DNA of 35,153 nucleotides, taken from positions 1 through 35,153 of IMG/VR virus record IMGVR_UViG_3300046012_000297; one strand, written 5' to 3'. The DNA is from a virus. Each line of letters begins with the position of its first letter. The first letter of the stretch is position 1. This document shows, in pieces, positions 1 to 6,690 of this stretch. The notes below the pieces were generated by a model, which made no database searches, was not told the DNA's origin, and saw only the letters and a program-made list of their open reading frames with translations. A program made the translations under genes and the position numbers.

Positions 1-1
1 T

Positions 2-283
2 TCACTTGCCCACGATGATGCCGTGTCTAGCCAGCACCCCTTCCACGATGGCCTCGATCCGCGCCTCGTCATGCTGGAGCTGCGCCGCCTGTTCCGGGCC
101 ATCGGTACCACGCGCCAGCTCGGCAACATGGGTGAGCCGCGCCACCGCCTCATCGTCGAGGCCGGCCAGGGCGTTGACGCAGAGGACGATGCGGTCGAAA
201 TCCCCAACGCCGACAGCAGTGCCGAGCGCCTTCTGAACGTAGCCCATTTTGCTGATGTTCCAGGGTTCGCCGTAGTCATTCAT
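2..283 (-). CDS. Small conserved phage protein, unknown function
   Basis: Complete 93-residue protein ending in TGA at the window edge. The start is the ATG at 283, whose ATGA overlaps the stop of the exonuclease gene upstream, so the pair is probably translationally coupled. The segment DRIVLCVNALAGLDDEAV (about residues 29-46) resembles a motif found in many small phage proteins of unknown role, usually written RIVACVNALAG. The C-terminal half is charged and helical-looking. No catalytic motif is seen. It follows the ERF/exonuclease pair, so a link to recombination is possible but only inferred. Confidence 0.75.
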   Translation of the reverse strand: MNDYGEPWNISKMGYVQKALGTAVGVGDFDRIVLCVNALAGLDDEAVARLTHVAELARGTDGPEQAAQLQHDEARIEAIVEGVLARHGIIVGK

Positions 284-1020
284 GGAATAACCTCTCCGGC
301 CAGCATGGCCATGATGTCTTCGGGCACGTCGATATCTCCCACCTTGACCGTCTTTGCGTTTAGCTCGGCATGGGTAGGAGGCAGTGCGGAGTTCCACTTC
401 GGCGCGCCCAGGCGTCGCAGGATTTCCTCCACCTCGGAATTGAGCCGGATAACCTCTTCCGTGATCTCCGCAATGTGGCCCTCGTCGCGAGGCAGCCGCG
501 CCTTAAAGAGGCGCAGCCCTTCCGGCAAGCGTGGATCGTAGCTGGCAAAGTCCCACCACTCGCGATCTGCACAAGCCATGTTCCATTGCATCTGGTGCTG
601 ATACTCTTCCGGTACTTGCCCAGCCATCATGTACGCGAGGTGAGTGGTGGTTTTGGGGCACTTCAACTCCAAGCCGCCAAGATCGCCCACAAGGCTGTCC
701 GGTGAGGCGCCGGAATAATCGAGCGTCGGATGGAGAACGAAACCGACCTGATCCGTCATTACCTCGTTCTGTAGTTCATAGGCGGTGCGGGCGAACTGCT
801 CTTGCTCTGTGCCCCACAGCATCTCCGGGCTGACATAGTGCTGCTCGCTTTGCCCGGTCAGTCGCTCCGCTACCAGTGCCATGCGGTAGTTGCGCCGATC
901 CGCGCTCTCTCCTCCGCGCTTGAGCACGGCCATCACATCGCAGATACGGGAGGCGGTGATGCGGCCCGATCTCACTGCCAGCCATTGCGCCGATCCCTGC
1001 TCGCACTCAACGGTTCGCAT
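280..1020 (-). CDS. YqaJ-type viral recombinase / lambda-like exonuclease
   Basis: 246-residue protein with the layout of the YqaJ/lambda-exonuclease family, which resects double-stranded DNA 5' to 3' for single-strand annealing recombination. Visible motifs are QGSAQWLAVRSGRITAS near the N-terminus (residues 8-24), an acidic helix with E72 and E74, then GASPDSLVG followed by LELKCP, giving the PD-(D/E)xK core D108, E118 and K120. Q141 and Q145 in the following QHQMQW segment match the usual downstream glutamine motif. Length is typical. Its start overlaps the end of the ERF gene by 14 bases and its stop overlaps the next gene by ATGA, so it sits in an operon with its probable annealing partner. 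Family assignment is strong; activity is inferred. Confidence 0.9.
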   Translation of the reverse strand: MRTVECEQGSAQWLAVRSGRITASRICDVMAVLKRGGESADRRNYRMALVAERLTGQSEQHYVSPEMLWGTEQEQFARTAYELQNEVMTDQVGFVLHPTLDYSGASPDSLVGDLGGLELKCPKTTTHLAYMMAGQVPEEYQHQMQWNMACADREWWDFASYDPRLPEGLRLFKARLPRDEGHIAEITEEVIRLNSEVEEILRRLGAPKWNSALPPTHAELNAKTVKVGDIDVPEDIMAMLAGEVIP

Positions 1021-1771
1021 TGAGCACCTTCCGTATCTTGTCCCGCGCCGCGATGAAGCTCTTTGCCGCCTCGCGGTCCTTTGCCGCCTCCGCTATTTTG
1101 TAGGCGCGGGCAAAGTAGGTTTGCAGTTCAGAGGTAGTGCGGGCGTTCTCCATGTAGGCGATGTGCTCGGTAACCTGCTCTTCGGGAACCGCGGCAGAGG
1201 AAGCTCCGTTGCCGTCGTCATCCGTATCGCCGATAGACAGGTTGAAGATCATCTTCAGTAGATAGCGCTGGCCGTAAGACATCGCCGCGCCGGTAGCGTG
1301 GGTCTTAGTCATCACGTCTCCGCCCTTAGCCCCCTTGCCATCTGACGGCATGTCCACCTTGTAGGTGCGGGTGTAGCCGGAGGAGTGCGAGGCATAGCAG
1401 AGCACGCGCACCGTGTCCGGCGGAGCATCGCCCGTGTCGAAGGAGAGCGCGAAACCCTCTTCGGTGTAGATGGGCCGCACCGCACCGTCCAGCTTCGAGT
1501 AAGTGGCGTAGCGGCTATGCGTCTGCGGGTTGGTGGCGTCCGTGCCGATACGCTTCATCCTGTTCTGCGCTCGACCCATGGCCTTATCGAAGGCCACTTT
1601 GGCCTCGTACTCGACCATCTCGCGTTGCAGCTTCGCTAGGCGCTCAATGGTGTCGATGCTCGCGCCTTGCATAATGGCCGACTGGATCAAGCTCATCGGC
1701 GTGATAACGGCGTCTTCGGTTGTCGCCAGCGCGGTGCCGTGCGGCGGTATCTTCTCCATTGCTGTTGCCAT
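1007..1771 (-). CDS. ERF-family single-strand annealing protein
   Basis: 254 residues. The signature of the ERF superfamily is clear: GAAMSYGQRYLLKMIFNL at residues 161-178, followed by the acidic stretch GDTDDDG at 181-187. The N-terminal part (about 30-130) carries the usual helix-rich ERF segment and SRYATYSKLDGAVRPIYTEEG. ERF proteins coat ssDNA and anneal complementary strands. The ATG at 1771 has AGGAG a few bases upstream on the minus strand. The overlapping exonuclease downstream completes a two-component phage recombination module, which may serve genome circularisation after infection or recombination-dependent replication. Confidence 0.9.
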   Translation of the reverse strand: MATAMEKIPPHGTALATTEDAVITPMSLIQSAIMQGASIDTIERLAKLQREMVEYEAKVAFDKAMGRAQNRMKRIGTDATNPQTHSRYATYSKLDGAVRPIYTEEGFALSFDTGDAPPDTVRVLCYASHSSGYTRTYKVDMPSDGKGAKGGDVMTKTHATGAAMSYGQRYLLKMIFNLSIGDTDDDGNGASSAAVPEEQVTEHIAYMENARTTSELQTYFARAYKIAEAAKDREAAKSFIAARDKIRKVLNANR

Positions 1772-1787
1772 ATCGTTCTCCTAACAG

Positions 1788-1928
1788 TTACAAAACTTTA
1801 TGCAGCGGGGCCTGGAAGCAAGCGGCTCCTTGCGTGCGCACGACAATGAGCCTCGATGGGCCGTTAGCCGCCGCTGCATTCCCCGTGTGGAGTGCCACCT
1901 CTGCACGGAAACTCAAAGCATCCTCCAC
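1788..1928 (-). CDS. Possible tiny protein (46 aa, GTG start)
   Basis: An open frame starts at GTG (1928), overlaps the end of the upstream membrane-protein gene in another frame, and stops with TAA just before the Shine-Dalgarno sequence of the ERF gene. It fills exactly the only non-overlapping gap in this part of the operon. The start signal is weak (GAGCAGGT just upstream) and no motif is recognised. The dense packing of neighbours makes it plausible, but the reading frame could be chance. Confidence 0.3.
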   Translation of the reverse strand: MEDALSFRAEVALHTGNAAAANGPSRLIVVRTQGAACFQAPLHKVL

Positions 1929-2164
1929 ACCTGCTCGGCCAGCAGCACCACTGCCAATGCCACCAGCGCAGCCCAGGCGGCAAAGTAGAGCATCGCGCAG
2001 GACACCACGCCCCAGCCGGCGATCCTGCTACGCCACGCGCTCCAACGGGGCTTGGGCTTTGCGGGCGTGAGCGTGATGCCGAGCTTGGCTAAGTAGTCGA
2101 GGTCGCTCATGGTCATCTCCGCGTAACTGCTGGACTCGATATAGGGGGCAACGTGGGGCGTCAT
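1913..2164 (-). CDS. Small predicted membrane protein
   Basis: 83 residues from the ATG at 2164, which has AGGAGA about 5 bases upstream and overlaps the previous stop as ATGA. The N-terminal half is soluble and ends in a basic patch (KPKPRWSAWRSR, about 40-51). A hydrophobic stretch of about 25 residues follows (GVVSCAMLYFAAWAALVALA and on), suggesting one transmembrane helix with the basic side in the cytoplasm. A longer frame upstream of 2164 is open but would overlap another small gene completely. Function is unknown; a role in superinfection exclusion or lysis cannot be told from sequence. Confidence 0.65.
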   Translation of the reverse strand: MTPHVAPYIESSSYAEMTMSDLDYLAKLGITLTPAKPKPRWSAWRSRIAGWGVVSCAMLYFAAWAALVALAVVLLAEQVWRML

Positions 2165-2316
2165 CTTTTCTCCTGTGCCTGCTTTGTCTCCACCAGAACG
2201 CAGGTTCCTACTTTGTGCATTAGCATCCCGGCGCCGCATTTTGGGCAGTCGAAATAAACCTGCACGGCCTTGTCCTCGATCTTCTGAAGCTCCTTGATTA
2301 CTTCTGCGACTGTCAT
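2161..2316 (-). CDS. Small phage protein with CPKCG motif
   Basis: 51-residue protein beginning MTVAEVIKELQKIEDKAVQV, a start style common among tiny conserved phage proteins. It contains CPKCG (residues 24-28) and one later cysteine, so a half zinc-ribbon is possible. It overlaps genes on both sides by ATGA, which fixes both ends. Function is unknown. Confidence 0.7.
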   Translation of the reverse strand: MTVAEVIKELQKIEDKAVQVYFDCPKCGAGMLMHKVGTCVLVETKQAQEKR

Positions 2317-2558
2317 AAAACGAACGCCTCCAGAATCAATATGGTCATGGCCACAGTGAACAGCACGCCCTTCCCCGTCTCGATTGCAACGATGCTCCAG
2401 AAGTTATTGGGTACGGTGATGTACTTGCCGCAGAGACAATCCACGACGCTCCCGGGCTCGTTGAAGCAGCGGCCGGTCCAGCCGACCAAGCGCGCATCCT
2501 CGAAGCTGTCGTGGTGCGCGCAGATCAGGTGCCGGAGGAGGCGAAGGTTGCGGCTCAT
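2313..2558 (-). CDS. Small Cys-rich protein with C-terminal membrane helix
   Basis: 81 residues. The N-terminal two thirds contain several Cys and His residues (LICAHHD, GRCFNEPG, DCLCGKY) that could bind a metal. The last 20 residues (KGVLFTVAMTILILEAFVL) are hydrophobic and look like a C-terminal membrane anchor. Both ends are set by ATGA overlaps with neighbours. The product is not recognised; a tail-anchored small protein is the most that can be said. Confidence 0.65.
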   Translation of the reverse strand: MSRNLRLLRHLICAHHDSFEDARLVGWTGRCFNEPGSVVDCLCGKYITVPNNFWSIVAIETGKGVLFTVAMTILILEAFVL

Positions 2559-2923
2559 ATCGCACCGCCGGACTGGAGCCAGAGGTCGATGCGCTGGCAG
2601 GCTTTCTCAGAGGCCCGCTGGGGTGTGTCGTCGGGGTTGCGGTTGAACTTGTAGGCTTCGCCAGTCCATTCAGAGGGGAGCAGTCGCGACGCCTTCGAAC
2701 AGGAAACCCCCAACCATCCTGCCCACTCGTCGAGGCCAGCCAGCCCCGCGCTCGCGTTGGCCGTCACGGCCTTGCTTCCCGACATGCGCGGGAGACAGAA
2801 CCCGTAGAGGCAGGCCTGCATTCCGCATATTTCGGATTGGTCGTACCTGTGCGGGTACTTGCGCAGCCGCGCCTTGAGCCACTCCATCTTTTTGATAGTG
2901 TCGGGATCGGCGATGGGCTTCAT
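2555..2923 (-). CDS. Hypothetical protein (122 aa)
   Basis: Starts at the ATG at 2923 (MKPIADPDTIKKMEWLKARL), where ATGA overlaps the stop of the upstream Cys-rich gene; longer open sequence upstream is rejected because it would bury two other genes. The protein is mixed charged and aromatic with four scattered cysteines and no catalytic motif I recognise. The segment WAGWLGVSCSKASRLLPSEWTG could form a short helix-turn-helix-like region, but this is weak. Its place in the early leftward operon suggests an accessory role. Confidence 0.65.
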   Translation of the reverse strand: MKPIADPDTIKKMEWLKARLRKYPHRYDQSEICGMQACLYGFCLPRMSGSKAVTANASAGLAGLDEWAGWLGVSCSKASRLLPSEWTGEAYKFNRNPDDTPQRASEKACQRIDLWLQSGGAI

Positions 2924-3117
2924 GCGGCCTCCGCGTGCTTGGGGCAGAGCGGCAGCAACTGCCGGGTGCCGGAGTCGTAGATAAATACGTCCACGCCAAA
3001 GATGCGCGGCATGGGGGCGTTGCAGCCGCCCTCCTGGCATAGGGTCATGCACGCATCGCACAGCGGGTAGCCGTCGGTCGGCTCTTCGCAGCATTGGCAC
3101 TCGTCGATGTATCTCAT
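2920..3117 (-). CDS. Small Cys-rich, probably zinc-binding protein
   Basis: 65 residues from the ATG at 3117. Three cysteine clusters are present: CQCC (8-11), CDAC (20-23) and CQEGGC (27-32), with a final LCPKH. Such paired cysteines suggest one or two zinc sites. Both ends are defined by ATGA overlaps. No family is recognised; DNA or protein binding is possible. Confidence 0.65.
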   Translation of the reverse strand: MRYIDECQCCEEPTDGYPLCDACMTLCQEGGCNAPMPRIFGVDVFIYDSGTRQLLPLCPKHAEAA

Positions 3118-3266
3118 TCGGATTCCTCCGTGCGCGAGTCGTTGCCGAGCCGACGCCAGCGGCAGGCAAAGCATAGGCAATCGTCCTCGTGCCCAATGCC
3201 GCGCAGTTCGCAGAACGCCAGCGTGGCCTCGATCAGCGTGGGAAAGGTGGCAGCGGGGCAGGTCAT
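3114..3266 (-). CDS. Tiny Cys-containing protein (50 aa)
   Basis: Short frame from ATG at 3266 to TGA at 3114, with ATGA overlaps at both ends. It reads MTCPAATFPTLIEATLAFCE, then an acidic stretch, then CLCFACRWRR, giving a CxCxxC cluster. The overlaps with both neighbours are the main support. A metal-binding peptide of unknown role. Confidence 0.6.
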   Translation of the reverse strand: MTCPAATFPTLIEATLAFCELRGIGHEDDCLCFACRWRRLGNDSRTEESE

Positions 3267-3514
3267 GCGCGCCTCCAGCGGACGCTAAAGTCGAACGGGC
3301 GAACGGCCATGCCGCCGTCAAAATCGCGCATGAACCGTACCGCCTTTTTCGGCAGTGTTCCGGCGTGATCGTCCGTAGATATGCCGCCCAGGCCGTCATC
3401 GATGGTGACGCAGGCACATGCTGTCGCTCGCTTGACAGCTAGAGCGATAGGGCAGTTTTCGATATCTTCCCGTTTACCCCGGCTGATATCGTCTTGCGTG
3501 ATGTGAATTTTCAT
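3263..3514 (-). CDS. Small conserved phage-type protein (83 aa)
   Basis: Begins MKIHITQDDISRGKREDIEN and continues CPIALAVKRAT. The pattern 'xTQxDIxxGxRxxxxxCPIALAxKR' is familiar from small phage hypothetical proteins, usually near early genes. The rest is mixed, with an aromatic-basic C-terminus (FDFSVRWRRA). Start and stop are fixed by ATGA overlaps on both sides. Function unknown. Confidence 0.7.
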   Translation of the reverse strand: MKIHITQDDISRGKREDIENCPIALAVKRATACACVTIDDGLGGISTDDHAGTLPKKAVRFMRDFDGGMAVRPFDFSVRWRRA

Positions 3515-3732
3515 TGCGCGCCCGCTTTCTCGCGCCGGTCGGCATCTGGATAAATGAGATCGAGCGGATGAAAGGGCACGTCATGCTCTTGGCCGTCCAG
3601 CCGAACGTGAACGTAATGGTCGTAAGAGGGTTTTCCCACGATCACGCCAGCCTTCTTGCCATCCTGCGACTTCACGCGCATCCCCACTTCGGGATTCACG
3701 CCGTAATACTGCTTCACGTATTCGTAGCTCAT
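3511..3732 (-). CDS. Small protein with SH3/KOW-like fold pattern
   Basis: 73 residues from the ATG at 3732. The segment VGMRVKSQDGKKAGVIVGKP, then YVHVRLDGQEHDVPFHPLDL, alternates short beta strands with glycines as in SH3-like or KOW-like barrels; this is pattern reading only. The longer upstream frame is rejected because it would cover the 25-residue membrane peptide. Both ends are ATGA overlaps. Role unknown. Confidence 0.65.
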   Translation of the reverse strand: MSYEYVKQYYGVNPEVGMRVKSQDGKKAGVIVGKPSYDHYVHVRLDGQEHDVPFHPLDLIYPDADRREKAGAQ

Positions 3733-3806
3733 CGTGACACCGCCATATTCCAGGCCCACGCCAGCAAGGCCAACACAAAGATGGGGAGAGCGATGAGGGC
3801 GATCAT
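3729..3806 (-). CDS. 25-residue membrane peptide
   Basis: Reads MIALIALPIFVLALLAWAWN then MAVSR: almost entirely hydrophobic, long enough for one membrane helix. It starts by ATGA overlap with the stop of the gene upstream and ends by ATGA overlap with the gene downstream, so it fits exactly into the overlap chain; that perfect fit is the main argument that it is a gene. It resembles tiny phage membrane peptides in general properties only. No function is assigned. Confidence 0.55.
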   Translation of the reverse strand: MIALIALPIFVLALLAWAWNMAVSR

Positions 3807-4192
3807 GCTGCACCCGCTTCGGAGTCGGCAGCCAGGATCGGCTCACAGCGCCACTCGACGATTTCCTTCACGCTCTCCGGGATAACTTCCGTGCGTACCA
3901 CGCGCTCACAGACGTTCTCGCGCGAGGTGTAGAAGCGGAGGCGCAACTGGCCGAACTGCCTGCTCAGCACGAAAGAATCGTCGTCGTATTCCTTTTCGCA
4001 CTTGCCGAGGTCGCGGGCGGCTTGCGCGATTTGCTCACGGGTCGCGCCATAGATCGTGACATCCGAACGGTAGGGGGCGGGTGTTGCCGGGTGGGCTTCA
4101 TACCAGTCGGCCAGCTCGCGCAGGCCGCGCACGAATTGTTGGGTTGGGGTTTCGGTGATCGAAACAGGCTGTGCTACTGTGTGTGTAACCAT
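3803..4192 (-). CDS. Hypothetical phage protein (129 aa)
   Basis: First gene of the tightly overlapped leftward set. ATG at 4192 has a perfect AGGAGG (plus-strand 4200-4205) 7 bases upstream, the strongest ribosome binding site in this arm, consistent with high entry of ribosomes into the chain of overlapping genes. The N-terminal part QFVRGLRELADWYEAHPATP looks like a helical segment seen in phage and actinobacterial hypothetical proteins. The rest is mixed alpha/beta without catalytic motifs. Function unknown. Confidence 0.75.
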   Translation of the reverse strand: MVTHTVAQPVSITETPTQQFVRGLRELADWYEAHPATPAPYRSDVTIYGATREQIAQAARDLGKCEKEYDDDSFVLSRQFGQLRLRFYTSRENVCERVVRTEVIPESVKEIVEWRCEPILAADSEAGAA

Positions 4193-4220
4193 GACTAAAC
4201 CTCCTAGCGGTTTGGTTATG

Positions 4221-4248
4221 AAGAGGCGCTCCTACCCGAGCGCCTCTT
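4221..4248. terminator. Perfect 11-bp inverted repeat, possible terminator
   Basis: AAGAGGCGCTC and its exact complement flank a 6-base loop; the stop codon of the HNH gene lies in the loop. On the plus strand it is followed by a T-rich stretch (TGTTTTG); on the minus strand no U-run follows. It lies between the HNH gene and the small-gene operon, so it could partially terminate or attenuate leftward transcription, or stabilise a processed 3' end. Confidence 0.4.
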
Positions 4249-4819
4249 GTGTTTTGCGGACTGCGTGAAACGTGAAGTTGGGGACGTGAAAAACTCCATG
4301 CAGCCGTTGCGCTAGGACGTCACGCGCAGCCGCGGCAAGGATGGGGCAGGGGAAAGTACGGGTGTAGTGCGGCTTCCTGCGGACGCTTACTGTCCCGTGG
4401 TAGCTGCCCTTGGTCCGACTGTGCACGCCAACGAAGCCGTGCTTCCCGGGCTTGCGGCGGACGTTTCTGGCGTTTCCGATGCGATCCGTCAGCCGCAAAT
4501 TGCCGCGTCTGCAATCGAGGGTGTTCCCGTTGATGTGGTCCACGATGGACCCTGCGGGAGCATTGAGGATTTCGCGATGGAGGAGGATGGTTCTGACCTT
4601 GCGACCGGGACCGGGGATAACGACTCCGCGGCGCGCATAAACCCCACGGCCCCTGTTCCGCACCATGGGCATGGCGCACCAGTTCAGGTGTCCGAAGCGG
4701 GCGAAGTCTTGATGATCGACTAGGGCAACGTGCCCCTGGGTGAGGGGAATTTCAACTACTGCACTGTTGGCGTTTTCGTCGGACCGTGTTTTAGGAACAA
4801 ACCGCACGGAACCGGACAT
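4232..4819 (-). CDS. HNH endonuclease with AP2-like DNA-binding domain
   Basis: 195 residues. The HNH core is visible as LHREIL (80-85), then VDHINGNTLDCRRGNLR (93-109), with D94-H95, N97 and N107 as likely active-site and metal-binding residues. Downstream, GFVGVHSRTKGSYHGTVSVR (128-147) and a following A-rich helix match the AP2-type DNA-binding domain often fused to phage HNH nucleases. Such enzymes are typically free-standing homing endonucleases; a role in host DNA breakdown cannot be excluded. It lies between tRNA-Arg and the early operon, transcribed in the same direction, a typical spot for a mobile insertion. The start ATG at 4819 is the only early start. Confidence 0.85.
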   Translation of the reverse strand: MSGSVRFVPKTRSDENANSAVVEIPLTQGHVALVDHQDFARFGHLNWCAMPMVRNRGRGVYARRGVVIPGPGRKVRTILLHREILNAPAGSIVDHINGNTLDCRRGNLRLTDRIGNARNVRRKPGKHGFVGVHSRTKGSYHGTVSVRRKPHYTRTFPCPILAAAARDVLAQRLHGVFHVPNFTFHAVRKTQEALG

Positions 4820-4864
4820 CTCGAATACCCTCTCGTCAACCTTTGTACTGCGCCCTGGGGGTAA

Positions 4865-4938
4865 TGCCCGCGGCCTGACTCGAACAGGCGGCCTAGAGGT
4901 TAGGAACCCCTCGCTCTATCCAACTGAGCTACGCGGGC
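4865..4938 (-). tRNA. tRNA-Arg(CCT)
   Basis: Full cloverleaf: acceptor GCCCGCG/CGCGGGC, D-arm GCTC...GAGC, anticodon arm AGGGG-TTCCTAA-CCTCT with U33 and anticodon CCU, T-arm GCCTG-TTCGAGT-CAGGC, discriminator A. No CCA is encoded, unlike the four-tRNA cluster at 13268-13668, suggesting a different origin. Its first base directly abuts the stop codon of the HTH gene, in the same direction as the integrase. tRNA-Arg genes are common integration targets, so this may be a captured or reconstituted attachment site; it would read AGG codons. Confidence 0.95.
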
Positions 4939-5145
4939 TCAGCTCGCCTTGCGAAACGTCGTAACTTTCCGGTAGCCGAGCTTGCTGGCGATACCGTCAG
5001 TCACTGGCGTTTTGCCCGTCAATACTTTGCTTAGAAAAGAAATGCTCACGCCAAGATCGCGGGCCAGTTGGCTCTGCGAACGGCTGTCACTGGCTCGCTT
5101 CTTTAGTTCCGCGAGCATCCTTTCGTGCGTGAGTTCCTTAACCAT
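4939..5145 (-). CDS. Small helix-turn-helix regulator
   Basis: 68 residues from ATG 5145. SQSQLARDLGVSISFLSKVL (residues 23-42) is a clear lambda-repressor-type helix-turn-helix: Q-LA--LGVS---LSKVL. No dimerisation or protease domain follows. The ATG overlaps the integrase stop by 8 bases (ATGGTTAA), so both are made from one mRNA, and its stop codon touches the first base of tRNA-Arg. A Cro-like regulator or excisionase substitute is plausible. An upstream in-frame start at 5181 would extend it inside the integrase gene and is less likely. Confidence 0.8.
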   Translation of the reverse strand: MVKELTHERMLAELKKRASDSRSQSQLARDLGVSISFLSKVLTGKTPVTDGIASKLGYRKVTTFRKAS

Positions 5146-6247
5146 GTCTAGTGTTGTAGCCCTTGGAGGAAACAGTGTCAAGAGTTATTTCACTTATTTT
5201 TTCAACAGGTCTTTTTTGCGGGATCGGATGGGGCGCTTCCAGGGCTTCGAGTGCGGCCATCTTGGTGTCGAATTGCTGGATCGAATAGCGGTCTTGCATG
5301 GCTTGCGAGATGTGGCCGGCAATCTCCTTGCTGACCTGGGGAGAGACAGCAGGATTGCTTAAAAGTTTTGTGATTGCTTGAACTCGGCAATCATACACGC
5401 GGAAGTGCGGAAGTCCAGCTTCTTTTCGGATGCTCTCGAAAGCCGAGCGGATCGCGGTCTGTGGCTCATCGAACAGCCATGGTCCGCCGTTGCTCCTGGG
5501 GCGATGAGGGAGGATGTATTGACTCTCTTGGTTCCCTCCAAGGGCTTCCCATCGGTCAATGATCCAGCACATCGAGTCGTAGCCTGCCCGGTTAAGCGGA
5601 ATGGTGCGGTCGCGGTAATCGTTCTTGGCCCCATCGCGCACGGTGACGCACTTGCGCTGCAAGTCCACATCCCGCCTGCGGACATGGCTCAGCTCCCCAA
5701 AGCCCATAGTCGTGGACAGCATGACGGTGATGCAGTGGGCGGCAAGCTGCCACTTCTTGCGGGTGAACGCCACGCGCCGTAGCCGGTCCTCTTCGTCCAC
5801 GGTGAGCGAATGCCCTGCCCGGTGCTTGGGTACCCGGAGCGGGCGATACAGCTCCTTCAGGCTCTTCCAGCAGCGAGCCTCCTGCATAACCATGCCCAGG
5901 ACGCCGATCTCGCCGTTGATCCGGTACCCGCCGGCCTTCGGGCGCCGGTAGTCCTGATAACCGCGCAGATTACCGATGTGGATGTCTTTTAGGGTGATCG
6001 TTCCGAAGAATGGAAGCAGAGCCTTGATCGCGCAGTCATAGCTGCGAATGGTATTGGGTTTGAGATAGCGGCGATGCTCCGCGAGCCATAGCGCAGAGGC
6101 TCGCGCAAAGGGAAGAGAGGACAGCTCTGATTCTTCCAAGGCACGTATACGCTCCAGTTCGCACAACTTACAGGCAATGTGCGGAATGGCGTGAAGGAGA
6201 GGGGGAAATTCCCGCAGCGTATGTATTGATTCCAAATCGTCTTGCAA
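5138..6247 (-). CDS. Tyrosine recombinase / phage integrase (divergent catalytic residues)
   Basis: 369 residues. The N-terminal core-binding region is about 45-135 (ASALWLAEHRRYLKPNTIRS). The catalytic domain follows: box I reads STTMGFGELSHVRRRDVD, where the usual T-G-M-R-x-G-E has Gly182 in place of catalytic Arg I. K208 (DGAKND) may be the catalytic lysine. Box II reads YDCR instead of HxxR, keeping Arg288 but with Tyr285 for His. GH at 311-312 and the nucleophile Tyr321 in DRYSI are present. The first possible start is TTG at 6247; a stop lies 30 bases upstream and no ATG occurs until far inside. Length and the intact frame suggest a living gene of a divergent clade, but reduced activity is possible. 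It mediates integration or excision if active. Confidence 0.88.
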   Translation of the reverse strand: MQDDLESIHTLREFPPLLHAIPHIACKLCELERIRALEESELSSLPFARASALWLAEHRRYLKPNTIRSYDCAIKALLPFFGTITLKDIHIGNLRGYQDYRRPKAGGYRINGEIGVLGMVMQEARCWKSLKELYRPLRVPKHRAGHSLTVDEEDRLRRVAFTRKKWQLAAHCITVMLSTTMGFGELSHVRRRDVDLQRKCVTVRDGAKNDYRDRTIPLNRAGYDSMCWIIDRWEALGGNQESQYILPHRPRSNGGPWLFDEPQTAIRSAFESIRKEAGLPHFRVYDCRVQAITKLLSNPAVSPQVSKEIAGHISQAMQDRYSIQQFDTKMAALEALEAPHPIPQKRPVEKISEITLDTVSSKGYNTRHG

Positions 6248-6321
6248 GGCAGTCTCTTTCGCAAACGCCCCACATTACGAGAGTGCAGGGCCAAAAGTAA
6301 CAATTAGTGGAGGGGAAATGC

Positions 6322-6349
6322 AGTACACAATGACACACCCGCACGTCAA
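6322..6349 (-). promoter_or_regulatory. Candidate promoter for the integrase operon
   Basis: On the minus strand, TTGACG (6349-6344), 16-base spacer, TGTACT (6327-6322), about 75 bases upstream of the integrase start. The -35 is 5/6 and the -10 is 4/6 to the sigma-70 consensus. The -35 lies in GGTTGACG, which resembles the repeats at 7276-7328, so the same protein might bind here. Confidence 0.4.
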
Positions 6350-6416
6350 CCGGATAGTTTTAGTTTGGGAAACCTAAGTAATGTCAGGGTAGTAACTAGG
6401 AGGGGTGGCGCGGGAG

Positions 6417-6608
6417 TTACGGCTGGCGACGGGGCTTCTGCGGGCAGCGGGCATGATGCAATCGCAGCTCCCGCGCGCCCAGGACGAGGCCGCAACGGGG
6501 GCAGGGACGGTCAACCGTGCGATAGGCGCGCTTCTTCTGCGACATCAGAGCGGCCGCAGACTTGACGAGCGCCGGGGGGATCGGCTTCTTGCAATAGGGA
6601 CAATGCAT
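6417..6608 (-). CDS. Small zinc-ribbon protein
   Basis: 63 residues from the ATG at 6608. It begins MHCPYCKKPIPPALVKSAAA, a start pattern seen in short bacterial zinc-finger proteins, and has a second pair CPRCG at about 36-40. The four cysteines could form one zinc ribbon. C-terminal residues are basic. It stands alone, with over 70 bases to each neighbour. Function unknown; nucleic-acid binding is plausible. Confidence 0.6.
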   Translation of the reverse strand: MHCPYCKKPIPPALVKSAAALMSQKKRAYRTVDRPCPRCGLVLGARELRLHHARCPQKPRRQP

Positions 6609-6690
6609 GTGCGACTTTCCGCCGGGTTACCTACCGGCCCCGGCTACCACGCCGGAGGCACCGCTTGCCGCTAGTACGGCGCGGCGGAGA

